Source: Brevibacillus brevis
GTDB taxonomy: Bacteria > Bacillota > Bacilli > Brevibacillales > Brevibacillaceae
Direction of reading: 5' to 3'
Assembly (NCBI RefSeq): GCF_001039275.2
Contig: NZ_CP030117.1
Span: 4,216,001 to 4,280,000, forward strand
DNA length: 64,000 nt
Position 1 is the first letter of the stretch; each line of letters begins with the position of its first letter. Positions 7,841 through 16,126 of the stretch are shown one piece after another. The notes under the pieces were generated by a model. It worked only from the letters and a program-made list of their open reading frames with translations, did not search any database and was not told the origin of the DNA. The position numbers were made by a program, and so were the translations under genes.

Positions 7841-8950
7841 ATGATGAAAACAACATGTAAAAAAGCGTCTCTCATATGTGGACTATGGTTTAGTCTGTCA
7901 TGGCCGTTTATTACGGAGCCGGCGCAAGCAGCAAGTGTCATCCAGGCAAAAGTGGTCGCAACCTCTCTGAACGTTCGCAGTGAACCAGCCCCCAATGCAT
8001 CTGTTGTCGCGACCGTGCCGTATGGAGTGGTCGTGACGATTACCGATGAAGCATACGGTTGGGCAAAAATTAGATACAATCAAAAGGTAGGCTGGGTTGC
8101 GGGGTATTACTTGCAAAAAGGAGCGGTATCGAGTACGGGTTCAGCAACTTCACCAGCCAATACAGCCACTGTCAAAAGCAAGCAAGGCACGGTTATGGCC
8201 GATTCGCTCCGAATGCGAAAAGGACCAAGCACGAGCCATGAGATTATCCTTTCGCTGCCCAGAGGAACCCGTGTAGATATTTTGAAAAAGCAAGGAGACT
8301 GGATCCAAGCGAGAACTTCCAATGGACAAACAGGCTGGGTGTCTGCGACGTATATTGGCGATGCCAAGGCCAACGCTCCGGTGTCCAAAAGCTCCAAAAC
8401 GCCAGGCTTAAAAGGAAAAGTCATCGTGATTGACCCGGGACATGGTGGTTCTGATATCGGGACACAAGGAACGAAGTGGAATAGCATGGAAAAAACGTTG
8501 AATTATAAAACGTCCATGCTGCTCGCCAGCAAACTGCGCCAACGGGGTGCGCAAGTCTTCATGACGAGGACAAGTGACACACAAAAGCCTTCGCTAGCGC
8601 AGCGTGTCGCTTTTAGCGAATCAAAGAGGGCGGATGCCTTCCTTAGCATCCATTACAATTCTTCTGTGAAGCCAAATAGCGGTACCCTCACGTTTTATTA
8701 TTCGCAAGACAAGGATGAGCCGTTAGCTCGAGCGATTGAGTCTCGCTTGGCAGGGGGCATCGGTTTAAGAAGCAACGGCATTTCTTTTGGCAATTATCAC
8801 GTCCTCCGCGAAAACGATGATCCGTCCGTCTTAATTGAGCTTGGCTTTCTATCGAATCCAAAGGATGAAGGCATCGTCCGTACATCGTCCTATCAGGACA
8901 AAGCTGCACAGGCGATTACGGAAGCTCTAGCAGATTACTTCGGTCGATAA
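7841..8950 (+). CDS. N-acetylmuramoyl-L-alanine amidase with two SH3b domains
   Basis: A 369-residue exported cell-wall hydrolase. A signal peptide ends near AQA (about residue 30). Two bacterial SH3 repeats follow, each with the SLNVRSEP/SLRMRKGP and GWV patterns (about residues 35-95 and 115-170). The C-terminal Amidase_3 domain begins at VIVIDPGHGGSDIG near residue 200. It has the zinc ligands in DPGHGG, the SIHYNS motif and the catalytic glutamate in VLIELGFLSN. It cleaves the amide bond between N-acetylmuramic acid and the stem peptide, and the SH3b repeats should bind the wall. Confidence 0.93.
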   Translation: MMKTTCKKASLICGLWFSLSWPFITEPAQAASVIQAKVVATSLNVRSEPAPNASVVATVPYGVVVTITDEAYGWAKIRYNQKVGWVAGYYLQKGAVSSTGSATSPANTATVKSKQGTVMADSLRMRKGPSTSHEIILSLPRGTRVDILKKQGDWIQARTSNGQTGWVSATYIGDAKANAPVSKSSKTPGLKGKVIVIDPGHGGSDIGTQGTKWNSMEKTLNYKTSMLLASKLRQRGAQVFMTRTSDTQKPSLAQRVAFSESKRADAFLSIHYNSSVKPNSGTLTFYYSQDKDEPLARAIESRLAGGIGLRSNGISFGNYHVLRENDDPSVLIELGFLSNPKDEGIVRTSSYQDKAAQAITEALADYFGR

Positions 8951-9411
8951 TCGTACGGCTGGACGTTGTAGGAGAACAGCTTCCGCTCGAATTTCCCTTT
9001 GGCACCAATGATCTGATACCAGGTCTCTCCGATCAACAAGTCGGTTGCGAAATCTTTCTCCAGCAGATTGGTGATTGTCTCCATGACTGCTTTTTCATTG
9101 TCTTTTTGGATTTTCAACGACAAGGCCAGGACGAAATACGCCTGGTCTTCTTCCATTTCCAGCAAATGCAGACGGGCTGTACCACGGCGTTTGGCGTTGA
9201 AACCATCAATCACATTCGACAGACCCTTTTTTGCCTGCACTTTATACTTTGTCGCTTCCCTCCAAGAGGAAATAACCGCATCGTACAACGAAAACGTCAG
9301 GATGAAATGGCTGGCGTAATCCTTCGGCTCAAAAGGCTCCGGTCCCATTTGCTTCTCATCCGCTGGTATGACAACGAATGCTTTGTAGTTGCTAAAAAAC
9401 GGATCGCTCAT
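8935..9411 (-). CDS. Hypothetical protein
   Basis: A 158-residue cytoplasmic-looking protein that I do not recognise. It has alternating strands and helices, with RRGTARLHLLEME and KAVMETITNLLEKDFATD as its most regular stretches. The start at 9411 is chosen because AAAGGA lies 8-9 bases upstream; a longer frame to 9456 lacks such a site. It is convergent with the amidase gene and overlaps its 3' end by 16 bases. Confidence 0.6.
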   Translation of the reverse strand: MSDPFFSNYKAFVVIPADEKQMGPEPFEPKDYASHFILTFSLYDAVISSWREATKYKVQAKKGLSNVIDGFNAKRRGTARLHLLEMEEDQAYFVLALSLKIQKDNEKAVMETITNLLEKDFATDLLIGETWYQIIGAKGKFERKLFSYNVQPYDYRPK

Positions 9412-9499
9412 GGCAGGTCCTTTCCATCGATAGTATCTGTGTTGGTTAGTATCCACTAGGAAAGCAGGATATTATGTACAAAAACGGTCATAAACGTTC

Positions 9500-9537
9500 A
9501 AAAGGCCAAGTCGACATGAAAACCGACTTGGCCTTTT
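9500..9537. terminator. Strong hairpin terminator
   Basis: A 14-bp perfect stem (9500-9513 with 9524-9537) carries an A4 run on its left arm and a T4 run on its right arm. It lies just past the yitT 3' end on the minus strand and upstream of the hypothetical gene that starts at 9411. Confidence 0.85.
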
Positions 9538-9581
9538 GCTTGCTTTTGTATAGGCATGTTTTTCAACTAAATATCTACACA

Positions 9582-10238
9582 TTACCGGTGGGTCATCGAG
9601 ACGCTTCCATGCCCGTGCTCCTCTTCCATGACATCCATTCCTGCACCATGATTAACGGTCCAGGTGATGACTTGGCTAGAAATGACAACGGCCAAAATGG
9701 TATACATCATCTCTTTCATCGGTACAAACCAGAACGACATGCAAAGCACAATGACGTCCAGTAAAAGAAAGACCGTACCAATGGACAATCCCGTGTACTT
9801 ACTGATCAACAGAGAGAAAATATCGTCTCCACCTGTCGCAGCTCCATAGCGCAGAACCAATCCGGTACCCAGCCCGGTCAATACACCGGACAGGACAGAC
9901 GCCAGCGGCATCATTCTGCTCATATCCATGACAATCGGTGAAAATCGTTCAAACAAATCGTAAAACATGGTAAAAGCAAGTGATGCAAAGATCGTGTCCC
10001 AAATGAACTGGCGGCCTCTTACTAACCAGGCAACCAAAAACAATGGAATATCCAGTAAAAGCATCACCATCGCTGGCGACAAGTCAAAGGCGTATTTCGC
10101 CAATAACCCCAAGCCAACAAACCCACCTTCAGACAAATGGTTCTGAAAGTTAATGTGATAATACGCAAAAGCAAGTAAACAAGCTCCAAACAAAATCATA
10201 CTGTAACGCTTAGATAACTGCAGCGCTCTCCTCATCAT
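9582..10238 (-). CDS. YitT-family integral membrane protein
   Basis: A 218-residue protein with five or six membrane-spanning segments. These lie at about residues 13-30, 40-48, 55-72, 80-95, 110-130 and 150-190. It has the glycine-rich GLGTGLVLRYGAATGGDDIFS motif typical of YitT/YczE-type (DUF161) proteins. The C-terminus ends in a short His/Met-rich tail (EEEHGHG) that could bind metal. The transport substrate is unknown for the family. It is a single-gene transcript with an unusually long structured upstream region. Confidence 0.85.
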   Translation of the reverse strand: MMRRALQLSKRYSMILFGACLLAFAYYHINFQNHLSEGGFVGLGLLAKYAFDLSPAMVMLLLDIPLFLVAWLVRGRQFIWDTIFASLAFTMFYDLFERFSPIVMDMSRMMPLASVLSGVLTGLGTGLVLRYGAATGGDDIFSLLISKYTGLSIGTVFLLLDVIVLCMSFWFVPMKEMMYTILAVVISSQVITWTVNHGAGMDVMEEEHGHGSVSMTHR

Positions 10239-10480
10239 GGTTTCCTCGCATTTTTGTCGGTTTAGGCACAGACGACCAACCGACTACCGAGGAACATCGA
10301 AAGTATAAGTCGCTACTCATACAAAGGGCCTCGCTTTCGTAGTAGATTAGTCGTCTTCAGTGACGATCGACTACTACGAAGCTAGATGTAGGAGAGGTCA
10401 AAACGTTTCCAGATCGTCCTATGGGGACGCATGGTATCCTGATCCCTTCCATGGCTTTTCTTGTATTATATCATAAAAAA
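10239..10480 (-). other. Intergenic region with a 10-bp inverted repeat upstream of yitT
   Basis: This stretch has no gene. It holds an inverted repeat, TTCGTAGTAG (10336-10345) with CTACTACGAA (10371-10380), whose interior can pair further. This makes a long hairpin in the probable 5' leader of yitT. It could be an operator or an RNA leader. I could not match it to a known riboswitch class. Confidence 0.4.
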
Positions 10481-10513
10481 GGTGAAAAGACGACTCGAAA
10501 CCGTCTTTTCACC
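10481..10513 (-). terminator. Terminator of the cobalamin operon
   Basis: A perfect 12-bp stem (10481-10492 with 10502-10513) is followed on the minus strand by T6. It lies 3 bases past the cobU stop codon. Confidence 0.9.
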
Positions 10514-10516
10514 GCG

Positions 10517-11083
10517 TTAAAATTGGAAAGCTTGTCCTTTTAGCTCTACAGGAATCCCTGCTGTGACAAGAAAAACTTGATCGGCAACCGCTGCCACGCG
10601 TTGATTCATCAAGCCCGCCAAATCACGGAACATACGTCCCAACGGATGTTGCGGGACGAGTCCGTCGCCTACTTCGTTTGTCACCAGCAAGACCGTACCT
10701 GGGTAGTCTTTTAACTTGTTTACCAGTACATCAACCTGCTGGAGCACTTGCTCAAACGTCTGCTCCTCTCCATCATGCAGCAACCAATTAGACACCCAAA
10801 GAATCAAGCAATCAATCAGAATCACTGTCTGTTGTTCTTGTATGTCCACTTGCGCTGCGAGCTTCTCGAGCCACTCTGTCAATGCGTACGGCTCCTCGAT
10901 CGTTTGCCAAGGAAAGTTGGACTGCAAGCGGCGGTCTCGGTGGTGCAAGATCCGCTCTTCCATTTCCTCATCAGTGCTTTGTGCAGTCGCGATGTAAACA
11001 CCCGAGGAGCCCAAATGTGCCGCGTATTTTTCGGCAAACGTGCTTTTTCCACTGCGTGCCCCACCTGTAATGAGTACGATCAT
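10517..11083 (-). CDS. cobU: Adenosylcobinamide kinase / adenosylcobinamide-phosphate guanylyltransferase
   Basis: A 188-residue bifunctional CobU enzyme of cobalamin salvage. It phosphorylates adenosylcobinamide and then forms adenosylcobinamide-GDP. The P-loop ITGGARSGKSTFAEK is at residues 5-19 and the family motif YIATAQSTDEEMEERI near residue 30 (Brevibacillus-type variant of IATA). VTNEVGDGLVPQHPLGRMFRDLAG (about residues 135-158) is highly characteristic. It is the last gene of the btuF-btuC-btuD-cobU operon, which suggests that incomplete corrinoids are imported and finished in the cell. Confidence 0.95.
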   Translation of the reverse strand: MIVLITGGARSGKSTFAEKYAAHLGSSGVYIATAQSTDEEMEERILHHRDRRLQSNFPWQTIEEPYALTEWLEKLAAQVDIQEQQTVILIDCLILWVSNWLLHDGEEQTFEQVLQQVDVLVNKLKDYPGTVLLVTNEVGDGLVPQHPLGRMFRDLAGLMNQRVAAVADQVFLVTAGIPVELKGQAFQF

Positions 11084-11107
11084 GCTTCTGTCTCCTTACA
11101 CAACCTC

Positions 11108-11884
11108 TTATACTTGCGATTGCAAAATAATTTGCGGCAAATGATGAACAGGATGTTCCATGACAATCGGTCTGGTTCCGTATACAGCCTCGATTCTGTC
11201 ACTTTGCAAGATGTCTTTGGGTGCGCCGACGCTTATCTGCTTTCCTTTATGCAGCATCAAAATACGATCGCAGTATAAGGAAGCCAGATTCAGATCGTGC
11301 AGCACAGCAACGACTGTCACCTGCGTGGTCTTTTGCCATTTTCGCACAATGTCCATGAGTTGAATCTGGTACCCGATATCGAGGTAAGTCGTGGGTTCAT
11401 CGAGCAACAGTACCTGGGGTCTTTGGATTAATGCCTTCCCCAAAGCTACGCGCTGCTTTTCCCCACCACTCAACTGATCCAGTGTGCGCTCTTCCAAATG
11501 TTCAAGACCGAGCATCTGCACGATTTCATTAATGAGCGATGCGACATCCTGCTTCTCTTCCCCCAGCCAATTTTGGTAAGGAAAGCGCCCCATCTCCAAC
11601 ACCTCTCGGACACGAAAGCCGACTGGCGGCAGACCCTCTTGCTCCAAAACAGCCAGTATTTTGGCAAGCTCTTTTCGTGGATAGGAATGAAGCTTTTTCT
11701 CTTGAAGCAAAATGTCTCCTGCATCTGGCTTGATGACACCTGAAATGATTTTTAGCAGAGTGGATTTACCGCTTCCATTGGGCCCGATGATGCCAAAAAA
11801 TTCTCCCTTGTCCACGCAAAAATCGATGCCGTGCAAAACTGGCGTATCCTGATACGATTTTTGCAAGTTGCGCACATTGATCAT
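11108..11884 (-). CDS. btuD: Cobalamin ABC transporter ATP-binding protein
   Basis: A 258-residue ABC ATPase of the siderophore/B12 importer type. It has Walker A GPNGSGKSTLL (about residues 35-45), signature LSGGEKQRVALGKAL (about 138-152), Walker B VLLLDEPTTYLDIG (about 159-172) and the switch histidine in VLHDLNLA. It follows btuC by 8 bases and powers the BtuC permease. The riboswitch upstream of the operon supports a corrinoid rather than an iron substrate. Confidence 0.92.
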   Translation of the reverse strand: MINVRNLQKSYQDTPVLHGIDFCVDKGEFFGIIGPNGSGKSTLLKIISGVIKPDAGDILLQEKKLHSYPRKELAKILAVLEQEGLPPVGFRVREVLEMGRFPYQNWLGEEKQDVASLINEIVQMLGLEHLEERTLDQLSGGEKQRVALGKALIQRPQVLLLDEPTTYLDIGYQIQLMDIVRKWQKTTQVTVVAVLHDLNLASLYCDRILMLHKGKQISVGAPKDILQSDRIEAVYGTRPIVMEHPVHHLPQIILQSQV

Positions 11885-11892
11885 CGCTTACG

Positions 11893-12930
11893 TTACCTCT
11901 TCCTAAAGCGTTTATTTTGCTTCAATAAATAGGCGAAAAACGGTGCTCCCAAAAATGCTGTCACGACGCCGAGCGGGATTTCCGTTGGACTTAACAGCAT
12001 TCTGGCAAGCGTGTCGGCCCACAATACGTAAATACCACCGAAGATCGCAGCCATGGGCAGTAAAATACGATGGTCAGGACCAACCAGCAATCGGACGAGA
12101 TGCGGTACCACCAGGCCAACGAATCCGATAATTCCCGCGATAGAAACTGCCGCTGCGGTCAGGAAAGTCGAGACGACCAGAACCACGAGCTTCGTTCGAT
12201 CCACATGGACGCCGAGATGCGCTGCCTGCCGCTCCCCTAACGCAAATAGGTTCAAGGAACGCGCATAGCTCACAAGCACCATTCCACCTATGACCAAGTA
12301 CGGAATCAAGACAGATGTAAAGGCCCAGCCGCGAAATGACAGGCTGCCCATAAGCCAGAACACGATCTCATTCACCGTCTGGTCAGATAGCGACACCATA
12401 AAGGAAACGAGCGAGCCGAGAAAAGCCTGCACCACGACACCAGACAAAATCAAGGTCTCGGTTTGCAGCTTTCCTTGCGTTTTCGCGAGTCCAAGTACGA
12501 TCCATAAACTGAGCAGTCCTGTAAGAAAAGCGACGACAGGCGTGCTCCATGCACCCAAAAAGCTGATTTGCAAACCAAAAAGGATCAAGAAGGCTGCTCC
12601 GACAGCAGAACCGGATGCCACGCCCATCGTAAACGGATCAGCGAGCGGATTGCGCAAAACGCCCTGAAAGCCCGCTCCTGCAAGTGACAAGCAGGCCCCA
12701 ATTAAGACAGCCAATACAACGCGTGGAAAACGAACCTTCATGACAATTTGCTCAGAAGACTCTGGCCACGTTACGCTGATCCACTCAGACAAGCCCGGGA
12801 TTTGATGAAGCAGGATGAGCCATACTTGCGAAATGGGGAGTTGGGCCGCCCCCATCGAGATGCTGATAACTATTGATGCCAGAAGAACGAAACAGCTTAC
12901 TCCTCCCCATATGAACAATCGTTTCTTCAT
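11893..12930 (-). CDS. btuC: Cobalamin ABC transporter permease (FecCD family)
   Basis: A 345-residue permease with about nine to ten membrane helices and the FecCD-family motifs GACLSLAGAGFQGVLRNPLA near residue 78 and SIAGIIGFVGLVVPHLVR near residue 262. The latter contains the coupling region that contacts the ATPase. It begins one base after the btuF stop, so translation is coupled. The B12 assignment rests on the riboswitch and on cobU, since the family also carries iron-siderophore permeases. Confidence 0.92.
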   Translation of the reverse strand: MKKRLFIWGGVSCFVLLASIVISISMGAAQLPISQVWLILLHQIPGLSEWISVTWPESSEQIVMKVRFPRVVLAVLIGACLSLAGAGFQGVLRNPLADPFTMGVASGSAVGAAFLILFGLQISFLGAWSTPVVAFLTGLLSLWIVLGLAKTQGKLQTETLILSGVVVQAFLGSLVSFMVSLSDQTVNEIVFWLMGSLSFRGWAFTSVLIPYLVIGGMVLVSYARSLNLFALGERQAAHLGVHVDRTKLVVLVVSTFLTAAAVSIAGIIGFVGLVVPHLVRLLVGPDHRILLPMAAIFGGIYVLWADTLARMLLSPTEIPLGVVTAFLGAPFFAYLLKQNKRFRKR

Positions 12931-12931
12931 T

Positions 12932-13927
12932 TTATTTCACCAGGTCAGGGTAAATCGTCTTGGCTACTTCGATCAACCCTTGTGTAATACGTGGACCAGG
13001 ACGGGACAAAATATTTTGGTCCATGCCAAAGATTTGTTTTTCACGGATCGCCTTCATTTTATCCCAGCCATTGCGATTCGCGATCAGATCCTCCAGCTTG
13101 ACGCCAGACTTTTCATCGGTAATTCCGCTTGCATACAAAATGACATCCGGGTCGTTTTGCAAAATCTTTTCTTCACTGATCGGATTCCATCCTTCGGTGT
13201 CGGAAGCAATGTTTGTCGCCCCAGCCAGCGTGATGAGTTCGTCCATGAATTCGCCTTTTCCGACTGTCCAGCCCGGGGAAAATTCCAGGTATACCTTTTT
13301 CTTCTCTTCCGGTTTTACATTTTTCACTGCTTCTTGAACGTACGCGATGTCTTTCTTCATTTGCGCGACGACTTTTTCGGCTTGTTCCTGTGTATTCGTG
13401 ATAACTCCCATCGCCAAAACATTGTTAAGGATATCATCCATCTTTGTCGGATGGCTAATATAGACTGGCATCCCGAGAGATTTGAGCTTGTCAGCCACTG
13501 GCTTCTCCATCGAAATTCCACCAACGATCATATCCGGCGTTTGAGCGAGAATAGCTTCTTCGTTTGGTTTGACGACCCCGCCAACTTTTGGCTTTGCCTT
13601 CGCCGCATCTGGATAATCATCATAGTCTGAGACAGCTACGATCCGATCTTCCAAGCCTAGTGCGAACAAAATCTCAGTCTCGGCAGGTGATGTTGAGACA
13701 ATTCGCTCAGGAGCTTTTGCAAAGGTTACTTCTTTTCCTGCCGCATCCGTGACTGTCAATGGATACGTTGTTTGTTTTGCAGACTGCTCGGCCGCATTCT
13801 CTTGCGGTGCTGGCTGCGGTGCGTTTGTTTGTCCTCCTGGTGCTGGCTGGCTGTTATCGTTACCCGCACAACCTGCAAGGCTCGCCGCAACTAGCAGGGG
13901 GATCATGAATCGCAATGAACGTTTCAT
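12932..13927 (-). CDS. btuF: Cobalamin-binding lipoprotein
   Basis: A 331-residue extracellular binding protein. Its signal peptide ends in the lipobox SLAGC (cysteine near residue 20). A proline/glutamine-rich linker follows, and then a BtuF/TroA-like fold with ERIVSTSPAETEILFALG and GGVVKPNEEAILAQTPDMIV. The start at 13927 is chosen for its AAAGGAAG site and signal peptide; the frame is open further upstream through the leader terminator, but that part is not protein-like. It is the first gene of the riboswitch-controlled operon. Confidence 0.92.
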   Translation of the reverse strand: MKRSLRFMIPLLVAASLAGCAGNDNSQPAPGGQTNAPQPAPQENAAEQSAKQTTYPLTVTDAAGKEVTFAKAPERIVSTSPAETEILFALGLEDRIVAVSDYDDYPDAAKAKPKVGGVVKPNEEAILAQTPDMIVGGISMEKPVADKLKSLGMPVYISHPTKMDDILNNVLAMGVITNTQEQAEKVVAQMKKDIAYVQEAVKNVKPEEKKKVYLEFSPGWTVGKGEFMDELITLAGATNIASDTEGWNPISEEKILQNDPDVILYASGITDEKSGVKLEDLIANRNGWDKMKAIREKQIFGMDQNILSRPGPRITQGLIEVAKTIYPDLVK

Positions 13928-13973
13928 ATGTAGAACTTCCTTTCTGCATGTCAAATCGACTGTTATTTCCAAT

Positions 13974-14015
13974 AAAAAAGCGACCCTTGCTTCCATTCGG
14001 AAATCAAAAGGGTCG
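13974..14015 (-). terminator. Leader terminator of the cobalamin operon
   Basis: CGACCCTT (13981-13988) pairs with AAGGGTCG (14008-14015), followed on the minus strand by a T6 run. It lies between the riboswitch and btuF, so ligand-dependent termination is likely. Confidence 0.85.
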
Positions 14016-14089
14016 GCACCTTTGGGCAAACAGACAGGATGGTCTGCTTCCTGAAATAGGCCGATCCTTTCCGCGAAGGCAACAGGCAC

Positions 14090-14225
14090 GAAAACAAACA
14101 GGCAGGTCTCCTGGCTTACGGCTGAGGAACGAGCCGATTTACAGTGGCGGGACCGCGTCGGATTTTCACCGACTTCCCTTTTCACCCGATCTTTTTGTTA
14201 GAAAGACGAGGCACCTATTTGCTGT
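14090..14225 (-). promoter_or_regulatory. Cobalamin riboswitch (AdoCbl class)
   Basis: The minus strand shows the conserved elements of a cobalamin riboswitch in order: AGGTGCC, the GGTGAAAAGGGAAG core, GAAAATCC, the B12-box GCCACTGTAA and the closing GCCAGGAGACCTGCC. A terminator follows before btuF. Binding of adenosylcobalamin should reduce expression of btuF-btuC-btuD-cobU. Confidence 0.95.
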
Positions 14226-14333
14226 TACGTTTGAAATTGTCACAGTTCATGACTCATCCTACATCATAGCATTCCTTGGATGAAAAAAGAATGACAAACA
14301 CATAAGGCAGTACTTTCTTGCCTGCTAAAAATG

Positions 14334-14361
14334 AAAAATGCCTGAACAAAAGGTTCAGGCA
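14334..14361 (-). terminator. Terminator of the MBL-fold gene
   Basis: TGCCTGAAC (14339-14347) pairs with GTTCAGGCA (14353-14361), followed by T5 on the minus strand. The MBL stop is at 14385. Confidence 0.8.
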
Positions 14362-14384
14362 AATGTAAAGCTTTTGGCAGGCTA

Positions 14385-15329
14385 TTACCCTCGTTTGTGC
14401 AAATAATCCAGAATGCCCATGGAGCATACTTGCAAATCGAGCTTGAGTACCTCGAAAACTTCGTGGTCCTCATTAATGCCTTGTGACTGTAGATGATCCG
14501 AGACTCGTTCAACTAACTTACGAGACAGCTCGTCATAAGTTTGACCAGCAGCAAGCGTTGATTCTCCTTCCGCCACAAATACTGGGAGCCACTCACGAAT
14601 TTGGCGGTACACGTCGTCTACCTGCTCTGACATCCCAAAATGACCAAAGTAAATCCGACTCAACTTGCTCGCTTCAAAACGGCTTAAAGACGCTAACATG
14701 GCATCCGGGTCAAACTGATTCGGCGAAGTAGATGGCAGCACGAGGTGAATACCATCCTTTTTAAGCTGTGGATAGAGTACACCTGCGGTATCACCTGTGA
14801 ACATGCCGCGGCTTACGGGATCGTAGATGCTGAAGTGATGATTGGCGTGACCTGGGGAATCCAGAAACTCCAATGTGCAATTCCCTCCGATCTTGAGTGT
14901 ATCTCCGTCCCCGCGAATCAAAATCCGCTCCTCGAAAACTGCCTCAATCGGATCAAACAATCGATCAAAATCATCATGATACACGGCTCTCGCGCCTGCG
15001 ATCAGTCGGCTCGGATCTATGAGATGACGTGCACCTTTCGGGTGGACAACGACCTTTGCATTCGGACAATCCTTCAGAAACAGTCCTACTCCTCCTGCAT
15101 GATCCAGGTGAATGTGCGTCACGATGATGTATTTTACTTGTTCCGGCGTATAACCGAGCTTGGCGAGACCAGCCTTGATGTATGGGACAGAGGGGCTTGG
15201 CCCTGTTTCTACCAATGTAAGCTCCTCTTCCGCAATCACATACGTCCCCGTACGTTCCGCCCAGCCCATATCGAAACCGTCTATTAAATGGATGCGTTCC
15301 CCTAAGTCGATTGGCTGTGATGATTGCAT
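14385..15329 (-). CDS. MBL-fold metallo-hydrolase
   Basis: A 314-residue metallo-beta-lactamase-fold hydrolase. The zinc motif THIHLDHAGG lies near residue 79, with further ligands in DSPGHANHH and FTGDTAG, and a C-terminal histidine in IYFGHFG. The all-alpha C-terminal 90 residues resemble those of glyoxalase-II-like or quorum-quenching relatives. The start at 15329 follows an ideal AAAGGAGG. The substrate is unknown. Confidence 0.85.
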   Translation of the reverse strand: MQSSQPIDLGERIHLIDGFDMGWAERTGTYVIAEEELTLVETGPSPSVPYIKAGLAKLGYTPEQVKYIIVTHIHLDHAGGVGLFLKDCPNAKVVVHPKGARHLIDPSRLIAGARAVYHDDFDRLFDPIEAVFEERILIRGDGDTLKIGGNCTLEFLDSPGHANHHFSIYDPVSRGMFTGDTAGVLYPQLKKDGIHLVLPSTSPNQFDPDAMLASLSRFEASKLSRIYFGHFGMSEQVDDVYRQIREWLPVFVAEGESTLAAGQTYDELSRKLVERVSDHLQSQGINEDHEVFEVLKLDLQVCSMGILDYLHKRG

Positions 15330-15497
15330 GTAAATACTCCTCCTTTTCAAAAAGTCTCGAGATGCCATTTTGTTGTAGGAATATTTACACTTTACCATCT
15401 ATTTTGGACGCATTGGAGATAAACAACACAAAATCTTCATATTTTTATCGTATGATGAGGGCAGCAAAAACAATTCCATTATCTGGAGGGGTGCAAA

Positions 15498-16076
15498 ATG
15501 GGTCAGCTTTTTTCTGAGTTACGACCTGAGCATGAGAAGTTTATCAAGAAGCAACGGATGTTCTTTGTTGCCTCTGCTCCTATGGACAAAGATGGTCACG
15601 TGAATCTTTCACCGAAAGGATACGATTCTTTTCGCATAATATCCCCTAATGAGGTCGCCTATTTGGACCTGACTGGAAGTGGAAACGAAACCAGTGCACA
15701 TCTACAGGAAAATGGCAGGATTACGATCATGTTCTGTGCATTTGAAGGCCCCCCTCTCATCATGCGCCTATTCGGCAAAGGAACGGTTATTCTTCCAGAT
15801 ACACCTCGGTGGGATGAGCTCGTAAATGATTTCCCGCTTCTGCCTGGTGCTCGTCAAATCATTACCGTAAACATACAGGAAGTAAAGACTTCTTGCGGCT
15901 GGGCTATCCCCTTCTATTCCTATTCAAAAGAACGCGAAACCCTTCAGAAATGGACTTTGGCTAAAGACGAGCAGGAGCTGCTTGATTATCAAAAGGAATA
16001 CAACGTAGTAAGCATGGATGGATTGCCAACACCCTTGGGACAAAAGCTTTTTCCCGCAGCAGGTGGGGATAACTAA
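15498..16076 (+). CDS. Pyridoxamine 5'-phosphate oxidase family protein
   Basis: A 192-residue split-barrel flavin-binding protein. The N-terminal KKQRMFFVASAPMDKDGHVNLSPKG pattern and the central LDLTGSGNETSAHLQENGRI are typical of the PNPOx-like family that binds FMN or F420. It is longer than minimal members, with a helical C-terminus. It starts at an ATG after GGAGGGG and is monocistronic, ending at the hairpin at 16091-16113. The substrate is unknown. Confidence 0.85.
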   Translation: MGQLFSELRPEHEKFIKKQRMFFVASAPMDKDGHVNLSPKGYDSFRIISPNEVAYLDLTGSGNETSAHLQENGRITIMFCAFEGPPLIMRLFGKGTVILPDTPRWDELVNDFPLLPGARQIITVNIQEVKTSCGWAIPFYSYSKERETLQKWTLAKDEQELLDYQKEYNVVSMDGLPTPLGQKLFPAAGGDN

Positions 16077-16088
16077 GCGTAAAACGCA

Positions 16089-16119
16089 AAGAAGCTGCCT
16101 TGCTCGCAGCTTCTTTTTT
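16089..16119. terminator. Terminator after the PNPOx-like gene
   Basis: GAAGCTGC (16091-16098) pairs with GCAGCTTC (16106-16113), followed by T7 on the plus strand. The convergent MerR gene ends just beyond. Confidence 0.85.
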
Positions 16120-16126
16120 TGAAACC

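Noticed and set aside
13928-14185. N-terminal extension of btuF
   Set aside because: It runs through the leader terminator and part of the riboswitch; the lipoprotein signal starts at 13927.
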